64,000 nt of DNA from Dolomedes plantarius (lineage: Eukaryota > Arthropoda > Arachnida > Araneae > Dolomedidae), in NCBI GenBank assembly GCA_907164885.2, contig OU015501.1, positions 19,027,131 through 19,091,130 of the forward strand, read 5' to 3'. Positions 47,510 through 58,106 of this stretch are shown piece after piece (the first letter of the stretch is position 1; the number at the start of each line of letters is the position of its first letter). Both the position numbers and the translations under genes were made by a program. The notes under the pieces were generated by a model. It was not told where the DNA came from and did no database searches. It was given only the letters and a program-made list of their open reading frames with translations.

Positions 47510-49170
47510 AAATTACTTAGCCCATTAACTAATGATCTAATACATCCAAAAGCAATTTCCTTTTTACTACTTCTGTAATGAATTATCAACGAACCTCTAA
47601 CAACTTATCAGGAAATTCTAAAAATATTTTTAAAATTTTAATGTTAACCATTAAGAATAAATAAAGCTTGGCACTTCACATTTTCATAATATAAATATCA
47701 TTTTTCTGTTATTATAAAAGACTCTGTAAACCAGGCGTTTTGCTTTTTGGAACTGTATCTTGTATCCGTGAATTCATTGATTATACAGGAGTTCTATTCC
47801 ATTATTAAGAAAGGGTTATTTCATTCACTTATCAAACACACATTTTGATATAATAAACCACAACTCACAATGGATGTCTTATCTACAATTTTATAAACAA
47901 ACTTTGTCTATGAACACATTTTATATTTTCTAAATAAACCTTGGCATTTTATAATTTTATAATATAAATCTCTTTTTTTGGCAAGAGTTAAAGTCTTTCA
48001 CAAGATTCGTGTTAACTGAAATCCCCGGACTGCACTTTCTCACTCACCTAAAACCTTAACAACAAGCTTCACAGTTAAAAAAGAATAAATAAAGAAAATC
48101 AATATTCTATCCACAAATTATTGAGACCAAAGTTTAAGAGAAAGTTCAGATTAGCGTCTAAGTTAAAAAAACTAATTTGAAATTTTTAGTTGTTTAATAA
48201 ATATTTTTAGTTTTTTTCATAGAAAAAATTTAATTAGTTAAAAATAAATCTAAAAAAATATTAAAAACAGTGATTTGGGCCACAAGTCCACTGCTGAAAA
48301 TAAAAGTATATCTCGAGAATAAAAAAAGGTAGGCTCAGTGGCGTTAAAAACTTACGCAGGTTATGAGATCCAAGTGGTCGCAGAACTCCCCGACTACGAC
48401 TTCAGTCTCCCTGCCAATCGTAAACACCCACGGGCGTGTCTCCTTAGGAGATAACATTAATTTCCCCACCGCGATACTCTTCACTTATTTCCCGCCTACT
48501 CTCGTCGCTGTCGCAGCGCAGTGCATTCGCGCTGGCCTAGTAAGCCCTACGTTATGGGTTCGGGCCTAGGTGGTGTCGCGTAGTCCAAATTATATTATCT
48601 TGATATTTTCACTTTTCCCCCAGCGGAATTCTGCGATTATCACATTATTATAGTATGACCCTGAACGGGGCCTTTTTTTTTCTTTTCTATCTTTAATACC
48701 TAGTTTACTGTGGGCCAGTAACCTCCCTATCCGGAATAAAAATCATCTACATTAACTACTTAATTAACTAATAATTTTAATTCTTCTAATACTAGTAATA
48801 ATATTGTACCAGCTTCATTAAATTTTAGCCTTTCCTTCATCTCATGAAGGACTCAAATTTTAATTCACCTTAAAAGACCTTAAATCTTAATACCTACCTA
48901 TCTTAATCACTATTAAATCCTACTGAGCATATTTACATTGACAACGAAATATCTTGCTGATAGGAGTTAAAACCAGCAGGTCCAGGAACTCCACTTCCAA
49001 AATAAAATAGCAGTTGAGATCCAAGTGGTATTTGTCTTTCAAGCCTGAAGCTCTGAATAGATTCCAGTTTCAAAATTCTGTAAAAAAACCAATATTTTCT
49101 TATAATGCCATAATAAAAATTTAATGTTTTATCAAACCAAGAAGTATTGAAAAGTAGAGTTCTTTATAAA
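47510..49170. repeat. Large internal duplication, copy B (with SINE)
   Basis: Direct partner of 45196-45990. It contains an inserted fragment of palindrome 2 (47700-47830) and the SINE at 48379-49014. The exon-like segment is recognisable at 48356-48378 plus 49015-49077, with donor ACTTAC (minus GTAAGT) at 48350-48355 and acceptor (TTTTTTTACAG on the minus strand) just above 49077. Confidence 0.85.
48379..49014 (+). mobile_element. Long tRNA-derived SINE (636 bp) with 15-bp target duplication
   Basis: It is flanked by perfect TGAGATCCAAGTGGT (48364-48378 and 49015-49029). A ~125 bp leader precedes a tRNA-like region (A-box-like CGCAGTGCATTCGCGC near 48518, B-box-like GGGTTCGGGCC at 48558). 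The 3' block CTGAGCATATTTAC...ATATCTTGCTGATAGGAG is shared with 1806-1860 and 63245-63290. Unusually long for a SINE, with an internal rather than terminal tRNA-like part. Inserted into the exon-like segment of duplication copy B. Confidence 0.88.
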
Positions 49171-51113
49171 CTTGCTTATCACTAATATAAAAAGGGGAAA
49201 AGAAACTAATTTTACCCTTTATATATATATATTAAGCCAATAAGTTCACATTTATTTTGCACAGCATGACAACAAAATAATTTCCAAAAGACCTTTAGAG
49301 ATGAACAGCTTATAGATAGTTATTGAGAACATTCTCAGATTTATAAAAACTCTTATCGTACAATATCTATTACAATAAAGCAATTTTTTGTATGTACACA
49401 TTCTGATAATCTACAAATCTATATACTTATAAATATATAATTTAAAAACATGGAATGCAAATTAATAAGTTAAGAAACAATTTATGTATCTAAATAGTCT
49501 ATTTTGGAATAATTTTCACTGCCATCATCTCTAATAACACTGATAAAAGTGATTTCAAACACGATACAAATTAGAAAATTAAATGCACGTGGCATCTATA
49601 TTGACACAAATTTAAAACTCTAAACTTCTCATTACTCCAGAGGTTCTTTGAATGAATTCAGGAATACAATGGAGTTCACATACATACAAAAATTAATAAT
49701 TCTTGAAAATATATATACACTCAATTGCAAGAATATATACACTCAGTTGCAAAAAGTATGCACCATTATGTTATTCCTAAAGAGTGAAATTGTTTTATTT
49801 TATATCTTCAGAGAGAGTAGAAATATAATCTAAATATCAAAGCCAGTTCAAAATATTGATTAATAGCAATTGAAATTCAAAATGTTCCTTAAATAAGCTT
49901 TTTATTTAATGAGATATTCAAGATAAAAAAATGCTCCAATATTTGCTATTGTTTCAATATTTACTTGACATGTGGATACTGATTAAACAATATTTTGATC
50001 TGGTTTTGAAATTTTGAATATATCTTTGCTCTCGATAGACATAAAGAAATTTCACCCAGTAGGAATAACATATACATATATAGCAATTGAGTGTACACAT
50101 AGAACATTATAAATAGAATTTTAAAAAAATTATATTTTAAGGCTATTAAGATTATACATGAAAAATACCTATTAGTGTTTAGCATTTAAATTAAAATATA
50201 TAATTATACTAAATACATTCTTTTAAATTATGAACACAAAAATTTTAAGAATATTTGTTCTTTATTTCTTTATAATGTATAAAATGCAGTGTATTTTATA
50301 AAGTTTACTCAAAACACAATTTGATAAGGAATTCAATAGATCCTTTTGTATGATTTACAAGTTCATTTTTAGAATCTTTTATAATGTGGAACGTTTTTGA
50401 ATCCATCTTTTAACATTTAGACATGGATAATTTGTTGCCTATTGATACCTGGCAATAAGAACATTGTAAAATATATTTAATAGGAAAATGGACAATTTTT
50501 CCACCATTGAATACTATGCATGAATTTACTATGGAGGAATCATGTGTAACTGATTTATCAATCCAGTAGTAAAAAAATGTTTAATTTGGATTAACATATT
50601 AAAAAAAATTTCATTATAATTTTCTTTCAAATTTCTTTAAAGAAATAAAATGGAAAATATTATACTGGAAATGAAAATACATTTTTATTTTTCAACTATG
50701 TAGATTTGGAATTGATATTTGTGTCATGTATTTTATACTTTCTAAAGGATATAAAAATCTAAATAGTGCGTACAAATTACAATTCTAAATATTAATTTAA
50801 TTAGCAAATACTTAAGACTTTCACAAGAGTCCATTTACTTCCTTTGTCCATCTAAAATATTAACTGAAACACGAATCTTAAATTATTCCGAAACAAAATG
50901 TTTTTATTTATACATACGAAAGTGCTCGTAAGTGCCATAAGTATTGCTAATTCAATACACTCAGTTCAGTAGAGTTTGATCTGAAATATGGTCAATTCAT
51001 GTATAACTTGGATTAAAACACTATCTTATAACAGAAATAGAATAATGTTCACTATGTAAGGGTGTTAAATAAAATCTAAAGGCAATAATTTAAGACTAAC
51101 GAATGAAACTTAC
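49171..51113. other. AT-rich DNA without a supportable gene
   Basis: Small tandem-like stretch near 49700-49760 (TATATACACTCA-TTGCAA repeated). Short frames only. Confidence 0.6.
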
Positions 51114-51176
51114 TTGTGGATTAATTTCAACGAACTTGTAATCAATCTTTAATGGCGCCTTTTCAATCACGTGCAA
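51114..51176 (-). other. Possible exon with consensus donor
   Basis: On the minus strand an open stretch (DIQLHVIEKAPLKIDYKFVE, then INPQ) runs into a consensus GTAAGT donor (51108-51113). No convincing acceptor precedes it and no family is recognised. It is listed because it shares strand and donor type with the exon-like segments at 48356 and 45821. Confidence 0.25.
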
Positions 51177-51354
51177 CTGAATGTCCAATCAGATGACACT
51201 AGTGCATTGTAGTTCCCGGCCAAAGGCGAAAAAAAAGATGTTTTGAAATTTCAGTATGCTATAGCTTTCAAAAGCTGCCTTTTGATATTGAATATAAAAT
51301 TTTATTGCTCTACTGAAATATTTTTCAGGTGCTTCAAAATAGATATTTTTGTGA

Positions 51355-53175
51355 AAAGAGATAAAATTCTTTTTTTCTGTTTATTTTATGGTATATTAAA
51401 TTAATAATATATATTTTTTGTAAATAAAATATTCAAAATATTTTTACAAGAAACTTAGGTATTTCTAAGTATTTCTAATTTTTAGATGTCATTACAGAAC
51501 AACTGATTTTGTAGAATTTCGCAATTTTCATCATCTTAATTTTACAGTAGTATATTCTTATAATACACATTGGAATGAAAAAAACAATTTTTAATTAACG
51601 GACCTTAGTTAAAATAAACAAATCACATTTATTTAGAAAAATATTAATGTAATGTCTTTAAAGGCAAAGTGTTATTTTGAAATAAACATTCATATTTTTC
51701 AAAAGTCCATAGTAATCATACATGGTTTGCTTTACTTATTTCACTGACACATTGAATTGCTTTCTGTTTGTCATCAGAAATATGCCTCTTCATAGGAAGT
51801 CCTGTTACTTTAACATCATTCCATTCAATCATATCAATATAATCCTTGGCATCAAAGTTTATACGTTGAAATAAAAACTTTTGATGCCACCTTCATTTTC
51901 AGCCCTTGCTTTTAGATTCCGGGGTAATCCAAGCTCTCTCTTACATGACTGCGATCATCTGATATCATACAAAGGACGAGATTTTCAGAAGCAGATTTCT
52001 GGCACTGGAAAATGTATATAAGATAGCATAATAGCATTTTTCAATGACAACAACCAGAATTTAAACATTACTGTAATTGGAATGGGTGGAACTGCCGTGA
52101 ACACTGGATTGAATAATGATGTGGTTCGTTTATTTGAAAAGGAATTAAGAAGGCCACTGCAGTGGTTGATTTGTCTATTTCATGGAAATGAACTGCGCCT
52201 ACGTCCTAATTTGGAGGAGAAATAGGTAAACAACTAGAAAACTGCTATGAACTTCCAGTAATTGAATTATCACCTATTGAAAATGGCATTCCATTACTAG
52301 AAATTAAGGATGATTTAAGTGTGGACCCAAAATATTTGTTAGAAATGTCTAATGCAATCTCTGTTGGAAGGTGCTCTTCTGATTTGTCTATGAGAAAACC
52401 AGGAAAACTTTGTTATTCATGATAGCTTACATTAGCAAACCGAATACTTCACTTGTATGTGGGAACAGAATGTACTGCAAAAAAAATCTCCGAATACTGA
52501 CTGAGTACATTTTGTAAGTATATGCATCTGTTTCGTTTCACATAAAGCGGAAACTATCTTATATCCATGGATCGAAGCACTTGTGGAAACTTGTAAGCTA
52601 TTCACGTTACCTCCATCAGACTCTTAAAAATGTAATTGACCCAGTCATTCAAAGAAATTCGTACTTTGCTGCTTCTGAAAATCTCCTCCTATGTATGATA
52701 TCAGTTGATCGCAGCCACGTAAGACAGCTTGGATTACGCCGGATTCTAAAAGCAAGGACTGAAAAATGAAGGGGGCATTGGAAAGTTTTAAGTTCAACGT
52801 ATAAACTTTGATGCCAAGGATTATATTGATATGATTGTACGTAAAGATGTTAAAGTAACAGAACGAGGCATATTTCTGATTATAAACTAGGAAGCAAAAT
52901 AATCTGATCAGGAGAGTCAACGTACTGACTTCAGCAATTTTCCATGTCACACACAAGCAGTAGAAAGGATTGTTAAATTCGTTACCGAGTCACCCTTACC
53001 CGTCCGTGGCACTTCTGCAAGAGTTGCATTGATAAAAACGAAAATACATTCTCAAAAGATAATGCCAAAATTTAATAATAAAAAACAAAACAAAACACAA
53101 TTCAATGTGTCAGTGAAATAAGTAATGGAAACCATGTGTGATTACTATGGACTTTTGAAAAACATGAATTTCTTT
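51355..53175. repeat. Inverted repeat around a decayed multi-copy gene
   Basis: 51690-52000 is the reverse complement of parts of 52660-53170 (for example CTTCTGAAAATCTC, CTTTGATGCCAAGGATTATA and TTCAATGTGTCAGTGAAATAAGTAATG and their complements). The left arm lacks about 200 bp present in the right one (52900-53095). Left of it, 51355-51690 is an inverted copy of the AT-rich block of the 1.45 kb repeat (compare 3100-3400 and 54460-54760). Confidence 0.8.
52010..53120 (+). pseudogene. Decayed member of a multi-copy arthropod gene family (CHTQAVER motif)
   Basis: Plus-strand fragments in family order: IGMGGTAVNTG and LEKELRRPLQWLICLFHGNELRLR-like pieces near 52080-52200; VIQRNSYFAASENLLLCMIS and VDRSHVRQLGLRRILKART near 52637-52765; then FPCHTQAVERIVKFVTES near 52940 and KIMPKFNNKK near 53060. 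I recall a widespread, largely uncharacterised arthropod family (abundant in spiders and aphids) with G-T-AVNTG, RQLGLRRI-KAR and PCHTQAVER motifs, several hundred residues long and probably mobile. This copy has many frameshifts and stops and its C-terminal half is partly duplicated in inverse to the left. The function is not established. Confidence 0.55.
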
Positions 53176-53329
53176 TTTTTCAAAATAACGTTTAACATCC
53201 CCAATCTCAAAGAACTTTTTAATCTTATGCACAGTAAGTGTGCGTTTAAATTTTCTTCTACACCCACTTTTGATTATATTCCTAAATCTGAAAAAGTTAA
53301 ACCTCTGAATCAGGCTGATGAGCTTAAAG

Positions 53330-53500
53330 CAGGGTGTTTAACCTTTTGCAGCATCTGGGCCACATGGTAAATTTTTTCAAGGCAGGCGGGCCGCATAAAA
53401 AAGTCAACTACATTCAAAAGTTTAGTTTTATTATGAAAATGAAAAATACATTGTATATGTAATGTATAAAATATTATAATCTTGGTATGCAATGTGATGT
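53330..53500 (+). mobile_element. hAT-like terminal sequence
   Basis: CAGGGTGTTTAACCTTTTGC, continuing CAGCATCTGGGCCACA, resembles hAT non-autonomous element ends. I could not find the opposite end or a duplication. Confidence 0.3.
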
Positions 53501-53933
53501 GGTAATTTTGAACGAAATCGAACATAATGTGATTTTTTAAATTTGGGTTAGTCTAAAGCGAATTGCTCTCGACTCTAACTTAACTAGCATTAATGATCGA
53601 ATCAATCTCTCTAACCAATTTTCTATCCTAGGAAACTGTCGTAATCCGGAGGAAAGAAATTCCCGCTGCTAATGATGAATTTCCTGTTAGGCGGGAAACC
53701 AAACCTGAGCCATGTTTTTTTTTTTAATGGCGGAAGGGTAAAAAGATACCCTCAAGAAAATGTACAACCTAGTCAAAATTCAATATCCCAAATCAATTTC
53801 ATGAAACTTTCTCAAAATCTTATCTGAAAACATTACTGCAATTGGATTAATATCGGACCTTTCAAAATTACTTAATTTACTTACGCATTGAATTTTTTTG
53901 GAAAAAAAATCCCAAAACCGAACGACGACTTAA

Positions 53934-55374
53934 AAATTAAAAATTTATGTTCCGATCTTAATATTTCAAATCTTACCCAGTCCATTAATTGTTCACAGGT
54001 TAATTCTGATAGTGTGGTTTCTGATAGTGTTTAACATTTTTCCTTTATTTTTCTGTTCCATGCGAGGCAGTTTCCTCTTATTGAAGTTCCACACTTGATA
54101 CCCTATCAGGGAATGCTGGTGTGGGGCGTTCGTTTTTGCTTCCCATGCTTCAGTCCTCGGTTCGATCCTGCAAAGTGCAGTTCTGTTATCTGTACTCACG
54201 GATGTTCAAACCTGCCAATTTAATTTATTAAATATAACTTACTTATTATTTTAAACTTAATTGCCTTATTTTTTATTTCTAACATTTATTTAAACTAATT
54301 TTTTTGCCTTTTTTTTTCTTATTGTAAATATTATTTCTCGTATCCTGATTCAATTACAAAAAAAAACAATGTAATATATATTCTTCAATGTACGTACTGA
54401 GGATAAAGGGTCTTATTTTTTGATATTTTTTGGTGTCTCATGACATCTACTGTCTATGTCTCTGACATTACATTACATTAATATTTTTCTAAATATGTGT
54501 GATTTGTTTATTTTAACTAAGGTCTGTAAATTTAAAATTCTTTTTCTTTCATTCAAATTTGTATTATAAGAATATGTTACTGTAAAATTAATACGATGAA
54601 ATTCGAGAAAAAATTCTACAAAATCAGTTGTTTTATAATGGCATCTAACAATTAGAAATACTTAGAATATGTAAATTTCCTGAAAAATATATTTTGAATA
54701 TTTTATCTACAAAAATATATATTATTATTTTAATATACTATAGAAGAAATTTAAAAAAATACAAATTTTATCACTATTTCCTCTCTTATAAATAAAGAGT
54801 GGTGAAACAAGGACCCATTTTTAAGTAGATATTTAATTTCTCCAGTAATATATAAAATTGAAACTAATTTTCATCTGTTTTTATAAGCTTCTAGGGAGTT
54901 AAAAACATACACACAGAATACAATCTTTACATACAAGGAAAATTATGTGAATTTTCACATAATACAATTATACAATTTCACATAATACTTTTCACATAAT
55001 ACAATCTTTACATACAAGGAAAATTATGGGAATTTTCCGCGTAAAAGAAGTTTCACAACAATGAAATAAATATTTTTGAAAAGTCTGTTAAATTTAATCT
55101 TCGCCTTCCCTTTCAAATCCATAATTCTGATGCAGATATCTGTTACTTGTGGTTACGAATCGGAGGTACAGTTCCGGGACGATGCAGGGTAAACGATTTC
55201 GGTGCGATTCATATCAACCCATAACAGGCCCTGAAACACGTAAACGGAAAGCGTTTCCCCTTCGGAGGTTCGTAAACAACCCGCCAGTGGCCCGACAAAA
55301 TTCTCCCGTACTTGTCGTTCAACCGGTGCCTCCAGCACTGGCCCGATAAGCTGCCGTCAGTCCTGTGTTTGTTG

Positions 55375-55390
<16 letters not shown>
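53934..55390 (+). repeat. 1.45 kb interspersed repeat, copy 2 (uninterrupted)
   Basis: Second copy of the unit at 58-4035, without the Helentron. The SINE-like part is at 54085-54370, the AT-rich block at 54440-54830, the short CACATAATAC repeats at 54900-55030 and the GC-richer end at 55140-55380, stopping at CTGTGTTTGTTGGGTATATA and a TA run. Position 54370/54371 is the empty Helentron target site. Confidence 0.88.
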
Positions 55391-55419
<29 letters not shown>

Positions 55420-55550
55420 TACATCAATTGTATACATTGATCATCGTACTTATTATAAATATATATATATTTTTTGGCATTAATTGCATACATTGACCAT
55501 TGTATTTAATTTGAATTTACTCCGTAGCAAAGTGCGGGTTTTCAGCTAGT
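55391..55550 (+). mobile_element. Helentron 3'-end fragment
   Basis: It ends GCGGGTTTTCAGCTAGT and, reverse-complemented, matches about 130 bp from the end of 20558-21364 (CATTGACCATTGTATTTAATTTGAA and similar blocks). Truncated at a TA microsatellite. Confidence 0.75.
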
Positions 55551-55772
55551 ATACTATGAACTTCATCGTTGCACTGTAAGCAACGCTAAAGTTCGGTACA
55601 CGTGTGAATATCCGGATAAAAGTTACAGGTAACACGAAAGTGCATCTAATTCATATATTTACTAATTTCTTATGTTTTCCTCTTCACTCAGTCTACCTTC
55701 CTCATGAATAAATTTATTGCAAGTACTAGCGGAATCTGAATAGTTTTTAGGGAACTAAAACAATCAAGAGCT

Positions 55773-55978
55773 ACCGTATATTTCGGACCATAAAACGCAC
55801 CTCAAATTTATGTGGAGAGTTTTAGAAAAGAATATTTTATATTTTGTTAGGTATATAAAGATATTTTCAATATCTTACTTAATAGAGATAAAAATATGTA
55901 TTATAAATACAATAAATAATATATATAAAATATATATAATATATAAAAAGGTGAGACTTATGGTCCGAAAACTATGGT
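55773..55978. mobile_element. Small MITE, ~206 bp
   Basis: Inverted ends ACCGTATATTTCGGACCATAA and the partner TTATGGTCCGAAAACTATGGT, with further matching bases (GCACC/GGTGAG). AT-rich interior; superfamily unassigned. Confidence 0.75.
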
Positions 55979-56267
55979 GTGTACATTCTTTATTTTACTT
56001 GCCCTCTGAATTCTCCCACTTTATTGCAGAAAAAAAAATAAAACGAGTAGTTGCATTTATTTAATCTAACGTATTCCAAATTAATTTGACAGTATTCTGT
56101 AGATGAATTTTCGAAGTGAGCGAGACAAAACTTTATGTAATAACGTCCATTCAGATGATGTATCATAAATAAATATCATGATCCTAAATACGGCGAATTA
56201 TATTCTTTATTATGGGAGTCCCACAGAGGTGAACCAATTTTGCTTTCTGTGAGGGGACTGCGAGCAA

Positions 56268-56320
56268 TTTTGTGAATGCAATATACATCGTCTAAAAAAG
56301 GTGTGAACAGCCTCTGTAAT
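56268..56320 (+). mobile_element. Duplicated 3' end of the DD41D element
   Basis: Identical over 53 bp to 41612-41664, including the terminal inverted repeat and TA(AT). The gypsy RT sequence continues directly from 56321, so this is the true right junction of the transposon insertion. Confidence 0.92.
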
Positions 56321-57796
56321 TGCATACACCTAGGAAACGTTTCAACTGTTTTTTAGTTTTGGAGTTGGAAAGGAAGTCAACTTGATGATGTTAGAAGAAA
56401 TTGGACTTATAGTGTTCTGCGACACTTTAAAACCTAGGTAGTCTACCTCAGTTTGATGGAATGAGCACTTTGGAGGATATGCAGTGATGCTATTTTTAGC
56501 AAAAACAGAAAGAAGAGCTTTTAGTTTCTGACAAGACTCCTGAAAAGAATTCGCACAGATGACAATGTCATCTTGGTAAGCAAAGATACCTAACTCATTG
56601 GTTTCCTCAATGAGAGTATCGACTAAATCTTGTAAAAAGTTTCTGCACTACGCAGTCCAAAAACTAAACGTTTATATTTAAACTGGCCCCACATGGATGT
56701 GAAGCTCAGGCGGTCTTGAAATTTTTCAGGTAAGCCGATTTGATGGTAAGCACTTTTTAAGTCCAAGGTGGTGAAGTAGCGATATTGAGCTATATTAGAG
56801 ATTATGTCATTTATCTTAGGTAAAGGATAAAACGAATTCTTAATTATTTGATTAATGAGACGCAAATCTAAAGCAAATCGGAATTTTTGTGGAGCTGAAG
56901 AGTTTAATTGCTTCTTTTTAACAAGTAATATCGGGCAAGCCCAATCAGAGATTGTTCTCTCAATGATGCTTGCCTCAACAAGTTCATCAATTTGCTTTTT
57001 AGTCTCAGCTTGCAAAGACTGAGGAATGGGAAATGGAAGAGTCTTAAGAGGGAAGTCATGATCAAAATTTAAATTTGGAATCACACGATCAGTGTGTCCT
57101 AAAGACTTAGACGAGGAAGAAAAAGCTGTGGCATGATTGCTCAACAGCTGCGACATTTCAGAAATTTCTCCAGGATTTAAATGGGAAAGCTTAAAGTCAT
57201 TAAGATTAAATTCTGATTTTCTGAAATTTAATATTTCAGGAGATGTAGTAATAATATTTACAGATTCAATGTCTGTGGTAGTTCGAGCATGGGAAAAACA
57301 TACCTGCTCATCTAAAGAGGACACATGACCCAACACAGCATTTTTGTTTATATGAACTGGCTCATTAGACAAATTTTCAATTAAAATGAATGACTTAATC
57401 AAATTAGAGGATTGTTGAGAAGAAGGAGTTGAATTATTATCATTTATAAGACCTGGTTGCTCACTAACAGATATATTATTTGCCAGAATGGATGGATGGA
57501 CTAAAAGATTTGAATTTTTAACAAAAGGTTCAAAGAATAAATCTGAACTTGGATTGATTATTGGAGCACTGATTTTAACAAAAGAAGAAGAATTTGGTTT
57601 TATTATAGTTTTAGAAACAAGAGTAGCATTCTGAGTATTTACAACACTATTAGAATGCACACCTTGATTTTCAGAATCAATAAATGGAATGGCAATATCA
57701 TCAAATGTGATGGAAGCCTGTGAATTTGAAATATCCGCATGAAATTTGGTGAGGAAGTCATAACCAATTATTGCAGAAAAAGACTTATCATTCAAT
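56321..57796 (-). pseudogene. Gypsy reverse transcriptase (with protease end), inactivated
   Basis: It copies element RNA into DNA. The minus-strand frame 57795-56623 begins with the end of the protease (IIGYDFL) and a ~200-residue linker, then RT motifs: EASIIERTISDWACPILLVK, FALDLRLINQIIK, YPLPKINDI, FTTLDLKSAYHQI (first catalytic Asp) and LVFGLRSAETF. A frameshift near 56635 shifts to another frame with the catalytic AYQDDIVI box (YQDD, near 56575) and VDYLGFKV. Further decay precedes the transposon junction at 56320. The continuation lies at 40359 and below. The YQDD variant of the common YxDD box is acceptable for the family. Confidence 0.93.
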
Positions 57797-58106
57797 TTTG
57801 TAGCAAAAAAAGGATGTTAAAAGAATTTCATTTCAAGTTTAAAAGATAAATTGATGCAGGAAGAAAACTGACAGAAGAGTTAATAGTTGATATAGAGACC
57901 TGTCTAGCAATGTTTTTATAATTGAGAGACTGCTTGTTCATGTGAAAAAATGACTCGTTGATTAAGGAAATAGAGGAGCCTGTGTCGATTAGTCCAATTA
58001 TAGAAGTTTGTGGAAATTTGATAGTCACCATAGGTAATCTAGCAGAGGTTTGAGCACTACATATTCTTTCAATGACTATTTTGCTATTAGAATGTAATGA
58101 GTTACC
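57797..58106 (-). pseudogene. Gypsy aspartic protease
   Basis: It processes Gag-Pol. The minus-strand frame 58031-57828 has IIGLIDTGSSISLIN with the DTG catalytic triplet; the second part (IIGYDFL) lies in the next frame at 57795 and below. It is in the same frame as gag, separated from it by a single TAA at 58107-58109, which may be a mutation or a natural readthrough position. A frameshift near 57830 separates it from RT. Confidence 0.88.

Larger units (their letters stand above)
41665..56267. other. 14.6 kb segment between duplicated ends of a DD41D element
   Basis: The last 53 bp of the transposon plus TAAT (41612-41664) are repeated exactly at 56268-56320, and the gypsy sequence continues after the second copy. 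Everything between is therefore a later addition inside the transposon/retrotransposon. It starts with TATATACCCAACAAACACAG, the inverse of the terminus of the 1.45 kb repeat, and contains palindromes, a large internal duplication, SINE, MITE, Helentron and repeat copies listed separately. No long open frame spans it. The mechanism is unknown: long target duplication by a retrotransposon, or repair-coupled capture. Confidence 0.8.
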
